Below are positions 34,636-42,743 of a DNA stretch of 43,431 bases, piece by piece (within the stretch, counting starts at the first letter, position 1; the number at the start of each line of letters is the position of its first letter). Both the position numbers and the translations under genes were made by a program. Under the pieces are notes generated by a model. It was not told where the DNA came from and ran no database searches. It worked only from the letters and a program-made list of their open reading frames with translations. The stretch covers positions 11,991 through 55,421 of the forward strand of contig DTZW01000446.1 in NCBI GenBank assembly GCA_012961165.1. Reading direction: 5' to 3'. This stretch comes from Gammaproteobacteria bacterium (GTDB lineage Bacteria > Pseudomonadota > Gammaproteobacteria > Pseudomonadales > Azotimanducaceae).

Positions 34636-35661
34636 ATGGCTACCAAAGGGGATACACAACAACGTCAGCGTGTTCGCCCACACAGTGCGCCTGTTCCAGC
34701 GGAAGGTGAAAACGATCTGTTTTCTGAATCGTGGTTTCCGGTGTGTTTGTCGAGCGAAGTTTCTGTCGGCCGAGTGATCGGTCGTAACTTTCTCGACGGT
34801 CGCATCGTCATCTTTCGTGGCGATGACAACAAAGTTCAGGTGTTTTCCGCGTACTGCCCCCATATGGGTGCCGACCTTGCCGCTGGGAAGGTGATTGGCA
34901 GCAGCATTCAATGTGGATTCCATCACTGGGAGTTTGATGCAGAAGGCTGGTGTGAAAAAACCGGTCTGGGTGACCCACCTCCTGACACGGCATGTTTATA
35001 CAAGTTCCATTCGAGAGAGAAGTTTGGCCTGATCTGGGCGTTTAACGGTGACGAACCCTGGTGGGAAATACCGGATTACCCCAAAACGGAAGACGAACTG
35101 TCCTTTTCTGTGAGTTACGATGTGCCTGTTCTTCCAGTTGACCCCTGGGTTGTGTGTGCAAACACACCCGACTGGCAGCATTTGAAGGCAGTACACCGAC
35201 TTGATTTCAATCACGAGAGGCTTTACGACCAAATCGAATGGACCGATCACTCCATGGAGTATGACCTGGATGCAAAGCTCGAGCAGGGCGACGGGCCATC
35301 ACTAATCGCACGGGTAGGCATCTACGGCACAAGTTTTTTTCGACTGTACGGTGAGTTCATGGGGCAATGGATATGTGCGCTGACCGCTTTCCATCTACTC
35401 GGACCCGGCCAGACCCAGGTGTACTACTCCCTTGGAACCCCTAAAAGCGATGGGACTGAAGCGGATGATGCGAGGGTCGCCAAGACACACCAGTTGTTGT
35501 TTAACCTCGGCAAAAGTATTGTCACGGACGACCGGCCCATCTTACATTCGATCAAGTACTCTCCAGGAGTCATGACGAAGTCAGACAGGGCACTGGCGAA
35601 GTACCTTGGTATGGTCAGGAACTTCCCAAGATCACACAGTTCATCAGATTTCATCAACTAG
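34636..35661 (+). CDS. Rieske-type oxygenase, KshA-like
   Basis: This 341-aa non-heme iron oxygenase has the Rieske [2Fe-2S] ligands C74-P-H76 and C93-G-F-H96 and the mononuclear iron motif Asp179-x2-His182-x4-His187 in TPDWQHLKAVH. The short N-terminal extension and domain order fit 3-ketosteroid 9-alpha-hydroxylase-like or similar single-component oxygenases. A ferredoxin-type reductase is needed and is not in the window. ATG 34636 has GAGGGA about 10 nt upstream. RidA follows by 38 nt, so the pair is likely co-transcribed; the substrate may be an N-containing compound that yields an imine (inference). Confidence 0.85.
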   Translation: MATKGDTQQRQRVRPHSAPVPAEGENDLFSESWFPVCLSSEVSVGRVIGRNFLDGRIVIFRGDDNKVQVFSAYCPHMGADLAAGKVIGSSIQCGFHHWEFDAEGWCEKTGLGDPPPDTACLYKFHSREKFGLIWAFNGDEPWWEIPDYPKTEDELSFSVSYDVPVLPVDPWVVCANTPDWQHLKAVHRLDFNHERLYDQIEWTDHSMEYDLDAKLEQGDGPSLIARVGIYGTSFFRLYGEFMGQWICALTAFHLLGPGQTQVYYSLGTPKSDGTEADDARVAKTHQLLFNLGKSIVTDDRPILHSIKYSPGVMTKSDRALAKYLGMVRNFPRSHSSSDFIN

Positions 35662-35699
35662 CAAACGAATTAAAACCCAGAACAACCAGGGAACCCATC

Positions 35700-36140
35700 A
35701 TGGCAAAGCAAGGACAAACACAACATTTCAACAAACCGCTTGAAGACAGCTTTGGCTTTTCGGCCATCGTGCATGCTAACGGGTTGCTTCACCTGGCAGG
35801 CATCGTCTCGATCGATGAAAAAGCCGACGTCGTCGGACCCGGCGACATGTCGGCACAAATAGCTCGAATCTACGACATCATGGAAGCAACGCTGGCAAAA
35901 AACGGCGCCACCCTGGAACATGTTGTGAGCGAAGTGATGTATACCACAGACATGGCGAAGCTTATGGAAGCGACCCCCGAGCGCGCAAAGCGTTATGAAG
36001 CATACGCCAATCCAGCAACCACCGCAGTTCAGGTTTCCGCGCTCGCCTTCCCTGAAGCCATGTTGGAGATTCAGGTGATGGCACAGCTCGACGAGGGTGA
36101 ATGGTCGCCAGATGTGCCGTCACTGGGATCACCTGTTTAA
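35700..36140 (+). CDS. RidA/YjgF-family protein
   Basis: This 146-aa protein is of the RidA family. Family marks are ANGLLHLAGIVSIDEKADVV, IARIYDIMEATLAKNGATLE and the end LAFPEAMLEIQVMAQL. The usual substrate-binding Arg in the final R-V-x-V-E-V-E-like motif is not obvious, so enamine deaminase activity is uncertain; many subfamilies lack it. It lies 38 nt after the Rieske gene. Family members clear reactive imines/enamines made by PLP enzymes or amine oxidases, which suits the amine-rich neighbourhood. Confidence 0.85.
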   Translation: MAKQGQTQHFNKPLEDSFGFSAIVHANGLLHLAGIVSIDEKADVVGPGDMSAQIARIYDIMEATLAKNGATLEHVVSEVMYTTDMAKLMEATPERAKRYEAYANPATTAVQVSALAFPEAMLEIQVMAQLDEGEWSPDVPSLGSPV

Positions 36141-36264
36141 AAATGTGACGAATGACACTCGATGGCTGAGTGCAAATGATACAGATCTCGCAGCCCGGTA
36201 AGCAGAGACCCTATTCGATGACGCACCGTTCTGTTCGGGGCGCAGCGTTTGAAAAGGGTGTTAA

Positions 36265-36473
36265 GGGGCGGCCATCGCCCTCGAGATAGAGAAGTGTGAG
36301 AATGGCGGTGGCAAGATGAAGATCATCGCTTGCATTGAAGATCCGGATGTTATTGAGAAAATATTGAAACATCTGGGGCTGGATGAAGCCTCACAGGCCT
36401 GGAATCGCTCACCGCCGGAAGGACTGTTCGCGCATTCGACACAACTACTCTGACATCTGCCAACGCTGTTGGG
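36265..36473 (+). mobile_element. IS91-like transposase C-terminal remnant and element end (second copy)
   Basis: A frame of 62 codons reads KCENGGGKMKIIACIEDPDV, then IEKILKHLGLDE, then NRSPPEGLFAHSTQLL and TGA at 36451-36453. A zinc-finger-like Cys region before KMKIIACIEDP is the usual C-terminus of IS91-family HUH transposases. An in-frame TAA at 36262 marks the truncation; the HUH and tyrosine motifs are missing. Positions 36431-36473 repeat 2-44. The element is 5'-truncated and cannot transpose by itself. It lies directly after the RidA gene. Confidence 0.78.
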
Positions 36474-36520
36474 GACGGTTTTGGCTGCGTGATCCAGGTG
36501 CAGTCAGCAAAGCACCATTG

Positions 36521-36590
36521 TTAACAAGGTCCAGCTTAACAAGGTCCAGTCATGAAATTTCGCCGCTAGCGGCGAATTCCCCGCGAAATG
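36521..36590. repeat. Tandem 15-bp repeat plus nested palindrome
   Basis: TTAACAAGGTCCAGC (36521-36535) is followed at once by TTAACAAGGTCCAGT (36536-36550). Next comes the perfect 18-bp palindrome TTCGCCGCTAGCGGCGAA (36559-36576), enclosed by ATTTCGC (36557-36563) and GCGAAAT (36583-36589), which can pair in an alternative fold. It lies about 50 bp after the IS91-like end. Possible roles are a rolling-circle origin, a recombination site, or a remnant of another mobile element. Confidence 0.6.
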
Positions 36591-36689
36591 ATATTCAAAG
36601 CTAGTTTTTCGGCAGACTTGCGCTTGGCTGTTTCTAGAAAAGCGACTCTAATTTGACCTGTACTCTGTCAGGTGATCTCCCTGTTGTGG

Positions 36690-36866
36690 TTATCCAATGC
36701 TGCGTTCCGACGGCCAATAAGGCGCGCGCAGCTTGCGTTTGTTGATCTTTCCCATAGTATTGCGCCCAACATCGGCTACGAACTCGCAGGAGCGCGGACA
36801 CTTGAATCCGGCGAGGTGCTTGTCGGTCCAAATTTCCCGCGATCGAATCGTCAATTCGAAATGCGC
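36690..36866 (-). pseudogene. Acyl-CoA synthetase (AMP-binding), C-terminal remnant
   Basis: About 57 codons read HLAGFKCPRSCEFVADVGRN, then TMGKINKRKLRAPYW and PSERSIG plus TAA (36690-36692). This is the hinge-distal C-terminus of acyl-CoA synthetases, including the conserved catalytic Lys of the G-K-I-x-K-R motif. The first ~450 residues are gone. The fragment joins another fragment at about 36866. Confidence 0.75.
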
Positions 36867-37201
36867 ATATGATCGAATTCATCTTCCAGGCAAGCGATCG
36901 AATCCTCTCGCGTGGGGCTAACGCCCAAGAGTATGAACATGACGATTGCGACCATAAGCCCGGCGAGCTTGCGTGCGGCAATTGAGCGGATCACCTCGTC
37001 GCGCAGCCCCTCATCGAAGATCTGGAATTCGATGCGTGCATTGGCGATCGACGCCTCCGTGTCGTTGAACAGGAAGTCGACGATGAAGGCTTTGAATTCG
37101 GCCAAGGTATCGAATGACATGGCTTGGCGCGCCTCAAAGATAGCCTTATCTGGCGACATCCAATGACCCTGGAAAAACTTGACGAGAAAGTTTTCTACCA
37201 A
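36866..37201 (-). pseudogene. Unidentified fragment, possibly TetR-like C-terminus
   Basis: An open frame of about 110 codons (FDTLAEFKAFIVDFLFNDTE, then RIEFQIFDEGLRDEVIRSIA, then a hydrophobic stretch LAGLMVAIVMFILLGVSP) ends at 36851 after running into the acyl-CoA synthetase fragment. The helix-rich pattern could be a TetR ligand-binding domain, but there is no recognisable DNA-binding helix and I am not sure. Downstream to 37478 nothing else is recognised except the hairpin at 37437. Confidence 0.35.
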
Positions 37202-37436
37202 GGACCATATTCTAAACTCAAGCTAGCCAGGTACTACGAGTCAATTCTCTTTCACTTAAATGGCGAGGTTTTCTTGTTGTTTTCGCCATACATTTCAGTA
37301 CACAGGACCCTCCTCGTAAACACCATCGCCCAATAACCTCGTTCAACGACCTGTGGTTTAAAAGGCGCAACGCGCACTTGAGCAAATAATCACCAGGCTG
37401 GGTGTCCGGGATTGGGGGCTCGGGATTGGGCTTCGC

Positions 37437-37460
37437 GAGCCGGATGGGATCATCCGGCTC
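37437..37460 (-). terminator. Hairpin after the TonB receptor gene
   Basis: GAGCCGGATG (37437-37446) and CATCCGGCTC (37451-37460) form a perfect 10-bp, GC-rich stem with loop GGAT, 18 nt after the TonB-receptor stop. No T-tract follows on the minus strand, so it may be Rho-assisted or a 3' stabiliser. Confidence 0.55.
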
Positions 37461-37478
37461 TTGAAGTTCTTGCTTTCG

Positions 37479-40385
37479 CTAGAACGAGCCCATCTTGAAT
37501 CGAACTTCGAGGCCGTAGAGTCTTGGGTCGGTTGGTGTGCCTGTTCGGCGCCAGCCGCCACTCTCTGTGGCTCCATATTGCTCGATCTGACGGAAGCCAA
37601 TGTCGTCGAAGACGTTGTTGACGAATGCAGCAACTACCCAGCTTTCGCTTGGATGCCAGGCCATGCGTATATCCAACCTGTCGTAGGAATCAGCGGACTG
37701 ATCCTCACGCTCAAATACGGAGAAGTAAACTCGGTCGATCCACGAGTAGTTCATGGTGAAATCGATGTCTCCACCTGAACTCAGCGGCAAGTTATACATC
37801 GCCCAACCACCAGCCTTGAACTCCGGCACCCTGATCATACTGTTACCCTTGATGTTGATCAGGTTCGACGTCGCATCGAACAGTGATTCCGGTTGCTCCG
37901 GGTCGTTGGGATCAATCACGAAGTAATCCTCGGTGTATTCGGTCCCCGTATAGCTCCCGTGGAATCCCAGTGTGAGCCTGTCCGTGGCTAACCAGGTGAG
38001 TTCCAAATCTATACCATACAACTCAGCCTTAGGCACTGGAACGACATTAGTCGTATAGCCACCCGCAAACGCGACGCCATTGGCAAAGGTGTGAACGTTC
38101 TCGTAATCGTAATAATATACAGCTGTATTGAGCTGCAATTGACTATTGAGCAACGTGCCCTTGTAACCAAGTTCGTAAGCGATCAGCTCCTCTGCGTCAA
38201 AGGTTCCCTGCCCGCTAAAGAAAACGAGATTGAAACCACCGGATCGTAGACCTTTCGTAGCCGAGAGATAAAAAAGCGTTTCATCGGAAGGAGTCCAATC
38301 GAGGTTGGCACGCCAGGTGACGTCCTCGGTATTCTTGTCCAACCTTCTGGCTAACGATTGACTTGACGGTATTCCAGCCAGCATCAAGCGGCTAGGGTTA
38401 AGAATATTGCCTTCTGCATCCATGTACCCGAGTGCCTGGTTCATAGCGGCAAGGGTTGATGTGCAATTAGCAACAATGCAACCCGTGCCCGGGGCAAAAA
38501 AATCATCTGAGAAGCCGAGAGGCACGATTGTTTCCTCTGCGTAGTAAAACACTGTCTCATATCCATCGAGTTCATCCCGAGCCCAGCGAAGACCGAGCGT
38601 CAATGCAAACTGATCGTTAATCTGATAAACACCCTGAGCAAATGCAGCGTACGCATCTCGTTCGGTACGGGTCTGGTATTCCAGATCGGTACCTATAGTA
38701 GAAGGGCCGTGGGGAATACTGTCTCCCGTGTCACCTTCCCAGGCACCGAAGCAGTACCAATCGAGCTGGTCTTGTGCGCCGATAGCTGCTCCCGCTAGAC
38801 AGTTACCTGGCGCGGTTCCTCCCGCCTCTACCTGGTTACTGACATCTAGAGCCGTGAAAAGATCTACTTTGGGTAAGCCAGCAAGAATCCCTAAAGGTTC
38901 ACCATTTGCATATCGAGACTGACAGTCGACGTTGCCTACACAGTTGTAATCATAAAAATCACCGCGCTGCCTGATCTTCGCGTGATAAACGAACGCTCCA
39001 GCCGTAATCGACAGCTTTTCATTCGGATCAAAGAAAAACTGTAATTCTTGGGATACATAGTTCGTATCCTGACTCACATAGAAGGTGCGATCGCCGAGTG
39101 GATTACTCGTGAGATCCACATCTGATTCGCGATCATAAAAATAATCGGTATATCCGAAGATATACTTCATCGCGAACTTGTCATTCACATCCCAGGTAAG
39201 GTCGAACGACATCGCCTGATGATCGAAGAATTCATCCTGCTGACCGCTGGTGTCTGTCTTGAGATCACCACCCTCGACGCCGCTGATACCAATCAAACGT
39301 TGTCTTGCTGGATCGTGACCATAAGCGTAATTGTAAGAATCCGTCGTGCCCGTGGTTGCCATGTCGGCACCGGGTGTCACTCGCTGAGCGACGACATTGC
39401 TACCGTCCACAGGATTTGTAAAGTTGAATGTCTCCTGACCCGTGATCATGCAAGATGTGCCATTGATGACACCAGGCGTTAAGACATATGGTGTTCGAGT
39501 CAACGTATTCGGGCAAGCAATGCCTGGATCAACTGCTCGAAATCCCCAGGCGTACGTGGTGGTATCACGTACTGTGTCCTTACCGCCACGCTGGGACAAG
39601 TTGAGAATCCCCGCGGCGTCAGCACCACCCATCATTCGGTGATAGCTGCGCTCGTTGCCACGAATGTTTAACGTGATGCTGTCGGTTGGCGTCCAGCGCA
39701 ATGAAAGCGCGTAGTTTTCATCACCGTAGTCGCCAGGGTCACCATTACCTGACAAGTCATCGTAATAACCGTCTCGCTCACGATTCATACCAACGAATCG
39801 TGCTGAGAGTACATCCTCGATGAGAGGTCCGGAAACGACTCCATAGACTTCCAACAAGTTGAAGTTGCCGACTAAGGTACGGAACTCGCCGTAGAACTCA
39901 TCAGTGGGCTTCTTGTTGATAAAGTTAACGGCACCACCAATGGCATTTCGACCATAGAGGGTGCCCTGCGGACCTCGCAAGAATTCGATTCGCTCAACAT
40001 CAAAGAGTCCCCCTTCTGTTGATGCGATACCGAAGTCCTCGGAGTACACACCATTTTGGTATGTCGCGATCCCTGGATCGCCTCCCAAAGATCGGAAGTT
40101 TCGGCCAACGCCGCGGATTGCCATATCGTATGGCTCAATCACGGCTGCCGGAACCAGTGCCTGCAGGTCTTCCTGGTTGCGAATGCCAAATTCTTCAATC
40201 GCTTCCGCGGTAAACGCTGTAATAGAAATAGACGTGTCGCTAATGGACGCCTCTCTTCTTTCAGCGGTTACGATGACCTCTTCAATCCGTCTATCTTCAG
40301 CGCCAAGCGCTGAGTTCGATACAGGAAAATATAAAAGTGTAGTTGTTATTGTGAAACAGACGCCACGCAGAAAACGAGTACGCAT
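37479..40385 (-). CDS. TonB-dependent outer-membrane receptor
   Basis: This 968-aa receptor has a signal peptide (residues 1 to about 28, ending ALGA), a TonB-box-like start IEEVIVTAERRE, and a plug domain (about 40-160; FLRGPQGTLYGRNAIGGAVN is the plug signature). A 22-stranded barrel follows, ending in YGLEVRFKMGSF with the terminal aromatic needed for outer-membrane insertion. The barrel has cysteines in its loops (YDYNCVGNVDCQS and GCIVANCTS). The type with SITAFTAEAIEEFGI is common in marine Gammaproteobacteria for uptake of iron chelates, sugars or other nutrients, and the substrate is not predictable. ATG 40385 has a GGGAGGGG site. A hairpin follows the stop. Confidence 0.93.
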   Translation of the reverse strand: MRTRFLRGVCFTITTTLLYFPVSNSALGAEDRRIEEVIVTAERREASISDTSISITAFTAEAIEEFGIRNQEDLQALVPAAVIEPYDMAIRGVGRNFRSLGGDPGIATYQNGVYSEDFGIASTEGGLFDVERIEFLRGPQGTLYGRNAIGGAVNFINKKPTDEFYGEFRTLVGNFNLLEVYGVVSGPLIEDVLSARFVGMNRERDGYYDDLSGNGDPGDYGDENYALSLRWTPTDSITLNIRGNERSYHRMMGGADAAGILNLSQRGGKDTVRDTTTYAWGFRAVDPGIACPNTLTRTPYVLTPGVINGTSCMITGQETFNFTNPVDGSNVVAQRVTPGADMATTGTTDSYNYAYGHDPARQRLIGISGVEGGDLKTDTSGQQDEFFDHQAMSFDLTWDVNDKFAMKYIFGYTDYFYDRESDVDLTSNPLGDRTFYVSQDTNYVSQELQFFFDPNEKLSITAGAFVYHAKIRQRGDFYDYNCVGNVDCQSRYANGEPLGILAGLPKVDLFTALDVSNQVEAGGTAPGNCLAGAAIGAQDQLDWYCFGAWEGDTGDSIPHGPSTIGTDLEYQTRTERDAYAAFAQGVYQINDQFALTLGLRWARDELDGYETVFYYAEETIVPLGFSDDFFAPGTGCIVANCTSTLAAMNQALGYMDAEGNILNPSRLMLAGIPSSQSLARRLDKNTEDVTWRANLDWTPSDETLFYLSATKGLRSGGFNLVFFSGQGTFDAEELIAYELGYKGTLLNSQLQLNTAVYYYDYENVHTFANGVAFAGGYTTNVVPVPKAELYGIDLELTWLATDRLTLGFHGSYTGTEYTEDYFVIDPNDPEQPESLFDATSNLINIKGNSMIRVPEFKAGGWAMYNLPLSSGGDIDFTMNYSWIDRVYFSVFEREDQSADSYDRLDIRMAWHPSESWVVAAFVNNVFDDIGFRQIEQYGATESGGWRRTGTPTDPRLYGLEVRFKMGSF

Positions 40386-41039
40386 TGCTTACCCCTCCCA
40401 TAATATGGATATGTAACCGGTACTTCAGCTATTGCCATGTTCTAAATTCATCGACAAACACTTGCATAACGCCAGTATCGAACAAGAACAACAACAATTA
40501 CGGCTCTTCTATGAACACCTGATTGTAACGCCCAACCAGAAGCCCCTGCAATACTGTGCATAAATAGTTTAGCAATGCAAGTTTTATACTGTTTTCGTAT
40601 AAGCCGTCATCGGCACTTAAAAAGTGACCCCCTTTAGTCAATATTGAATAATTGGGGTCGTATATGGACCCGCTTGATTGATCAGGAACAGATCTGCAGT
40701 CGTATATTCGGCTTCTTATCGAGATGATTGCAATCTTCTCGGAGCCATGATGGAAACCGCACTCGAACACCTTATCGGAGTAACAGCTTCAAAAGAGCTA
40801 GACCCCATACAGGTTCGGTTCGAGCCGGTATTACCTGTTATCCATCTTAATCGTGATCGTTGGAAAGATTTTTCTCCTGTAGTTTACCTTGTTGTTATGT
40901 TGTTACCCCATCGTCGGCTGATAGGTTGTTTTATGGGCGCTGAGTGACCAGCATATTCAGAGCATCAAGGGAGAAGCATGATCGGGACACGATCACGCTA
41001 ACAAAATCTCTGGTTGCTACGGTTGCCCGAGAAGCGAAT
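40386..41039. promoter_or_regulatory. Upstream region of the TonB receptor with a 34-bp dyad
   Basis: No intact gene is recognised in this 654-nt stretch. The notable item is a symmetric structure at 40626-40659: GACCCC, six bases, the palindrome TCAATATTGA, six bases, GGGGTC. Directly before it, CACTT-AAA-AAGTG (40614-40626) forms another short inverted repeat. It lies about 240 bp before the receptor start, so an operator is possible; the CACTTAAAAAGTG part also resembles sequence I associate with IS21-like termini. A plus-strand frame at 40747-40947 is unrecognised and probably decayed. Confidence 0.4.
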
Positions 41040-41162
41040 AGCAACGATCTCTATAAGGCAGCACTCAAGGACGGTACCGAGACACTTTGTCTTCACAGCG
41101 TCGAGATACTGATAGCGGGCATGATAAGCCTCGAGGAAGTTCGACGAGTAACCAGATCGCAT
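41040..41162 (+). pseudogene. GspE/PilB-type ATPase, C-terminal remnant
   Basis: The frame reads NSNDLYKAALKDGTETLCLH, then SVEILIAGMISLEEVRRVTR. This pattern (LYxxAxxxGxxTL, ExxxxGxxSLEEVxRVT) is the C-terminus of type II secretion and type IV pilus ATPases. No ATPase core or secretion gene lies nearby. The frame continues through the next fragment without similarity. It is a short relic joined directly to a URO-D fragment. Confidence 0.55.
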
Positions 41163-41320
41163 ACCGGTTGCCACCTGGGGTCACGATTTCCTTGGAGAGT
41201 GGTCCGCTGAGGATCTGGCTGCCCACACAATTGAGCGACATCGGAAATATGATTACGACTTCGTCAAGCTGAACCCTCGGTGGACAATGTTTGCCGAACC
41301 CTGGGGCAATGTTTATCCGC
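41152..41320 (+). pseudogene. Uroporphyrinogen decarboxylase-family N-terminal remnant
   Basis: In a different frame from the preceding relic, about 54 codons read PDRIPVATWGHDFLGEWSAE, then DLAAHTIERHRKYDYDFVKL, then NPRWTMFAEPWGNVYPP. This matches the start of URO-D/methylcobalamin:CoM-methyltransferase-like family proteins (about 350 aa). An in-frame TAA precedes it and the gene stops near 41320, where it meets the serine-hydrolase fragment from the opposite strand. Such URO-D-like proteins include methyltransferases, in keeping with the C1 theme, but this piece is not functional. Confidence 0.68.
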
Positions 41321-42278
41321 CGCCAAGTGCCTGCTTCATCGCGTACACAGCAAGCAGGGTGTCGTAGTTCTCATAGTCCCAAAAAGTTCCCGGGGCGCGA
41401 ATCAGGCCGCGCTCCCGCATCCCTTCAATGGAACTCTTACCTGCCCAATAAGCGAGTCCTGAACCGATGGCATACTCCATGCCAGAGCTGTCCACCGAAT
41501 ACAGTCCGCTCGACATATTCAATACATGGCGCAGGGTAATTTCATTTCGCGGATCGTTTTGTGGATTTTCAACTGAGGGGTACCATTCGAATCCAAGCGA
41601 CTGATCGAGACTCATATCCCCTTTATCGACTAACAAGCCAAACAGTGTAACGGCAATACTTTTGGCCACTGACCAGGTGCGCGTTCTGGTCAACCGCGTG
41701 ATGCCGTCGGCATATTGTTCATGGATGATGTGGCCTTTATAAACCACAATCAGACTCAGTGTGTCCTGCTCTGGTGTGTTGCGATGAAAAGCCCAATCTG
41801 ATGCCGCTAGTAAAGCACGCTTATCGATATTGCCTGGCAAGGGTCTATTTTCTTTCACGTCACCGTTTGGCCATGGGATTATTGCTGCGCTTTCGTTTAC
41901 TCCCGGTAGCGTGAACTCGGGTAATTGTTTGATATCAGACTGCCCCGGTGCCATCACGACACAACCAACGCCACGCCGGAAAGCCGCATGGATGATTGGC
42001 CCAGAGGCTTCACCGCCCACTGCGACTACCCGGTTAGTGTGATCCACAACACATTCACCGCCGTTTACGTCACCAACGGCGCCACCAAATCGCGACGATG
42101 ACAGATACGTAAGCTCTTGCAAGAAGATCTGTTCCAGATCTCGGTGACTGGTGAAAAGGCCTACTCGAGACGGGGCCGCCTTCGGATGGGCCCAGCGACT
42201 TAAGCGTGTATTCGGTATTGATGGGGCCGCCGTCAGATTGAGAAGTGCGAAAAGTGTGGCGGACCCGCGGAACGCCAC
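41313..42278 (-). pseudogene. Serine hydrolase (beta-lactamase class C-like), 3'-truncated
   Basis: A frame of 321 codons contains FTSHRDLEQIFLQELTYLSS, RRGVGCVVMAPG, DTLSLIVVYKGHIIHEQYAD and the active-site motif TWSVAKSIAVTLFGLLVDKG (Ser-x-x-Lys). It continues to LRHVLNMSSGLY and stops after KQALGGG, where it collides with the URO-D fragment. The fold (beta-lactamase/NylB-like esterase) normally runs about 150 residues further, with the Tyr and Lys/His-x-Gly motifs. The first ~33 residues before FTSHRD are unlike the family, so the 5' side is probably also replaced. It is best regarded as a relic, although the frame is open. Confidence 0.7.
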
Positions 42279-42347
42279 CCGGCCGGACGCGACCCGATCG
42301 GATCATCGTCGATGCGTCGAAACGATCGATTGAAGAGCGATACGTCG

Positions 42348-42464
42348 CACCGTGCTGATGACATCCAGAAAATCCTGAAGCTCCTTGTCCTGGATCAGCC
42401 ACGAGACACACAAATCCGCTCACCACCAGCGGATTTGACCAACCCACCAACGGCTCTATTCTGA
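42348..42464 (+). mobile_element. IS91-like transposase C-terminal remnant (third copy, diverged)
   Basis: A frame of 38 codons reads HRADDIQKILKLLVLDQPRD, then IRSPPADLTNPPTALF and TGA. It aligns with the end of the second copy (VIEKILKHLGLDEA, RSPPEGLF), so it derives from another IS91-family transposase. The sequence after the stop differs from the other copies, indicating a different element. It lies just beyond the 5' side of the serine-hydrolase relic. Confidence 0.6.
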
Positions 42465-42743
42465 ATCCAAGAGCATCGGCTACGCACCGGTGACCGTGGC
42501 GGTCGGTCGGGCCGCGTGCGGCTGGTGTCTGAATTCGATGGCTGAATCGCCATATTTCTCAGCGATCAACGCAGGTTTAAGTCAGCTCAAGGGGACGGCT
42601 GGTAACTTGCTGGAATCAGGACATTTTTCTTAAAGTGGAAAAAGGGAGGTTGTTCGTACTAACCGCCGTCAGGATGATATCAGTGGCTGTTTTTTCTGAC
42701 TCTTTTTGTTAGTCATTCGCTAGCGGGCTTTCTTTGCTCATTG
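42465..42743. other. Intergenic region, no gene recognised
   Basis: This stretch follows the IS91-like transposase stop and should include the end of that element. It becomes AT-rich after about 42600. A T-rich run (TGTTTTTTCTGACTCTTTTTG, partly, near 42685) precedes the orphan gene's 3' end. No hairpin or gene is convincing. Confidence 0.35.

Noticed and set aside
36634-36981. Minus-strand frame of 115 codons
   Set aside because: A different minus-strand frame over the same bases carries acyl-CoA synthetase similarity; this one is a shadow.
40498-40770. Minus-strand frame of 90 codons upstream of the TonB receptor
   Set aside because: It has no similarity, and it covers the symmetric dyad that is more likely regulatory or IS-derived.
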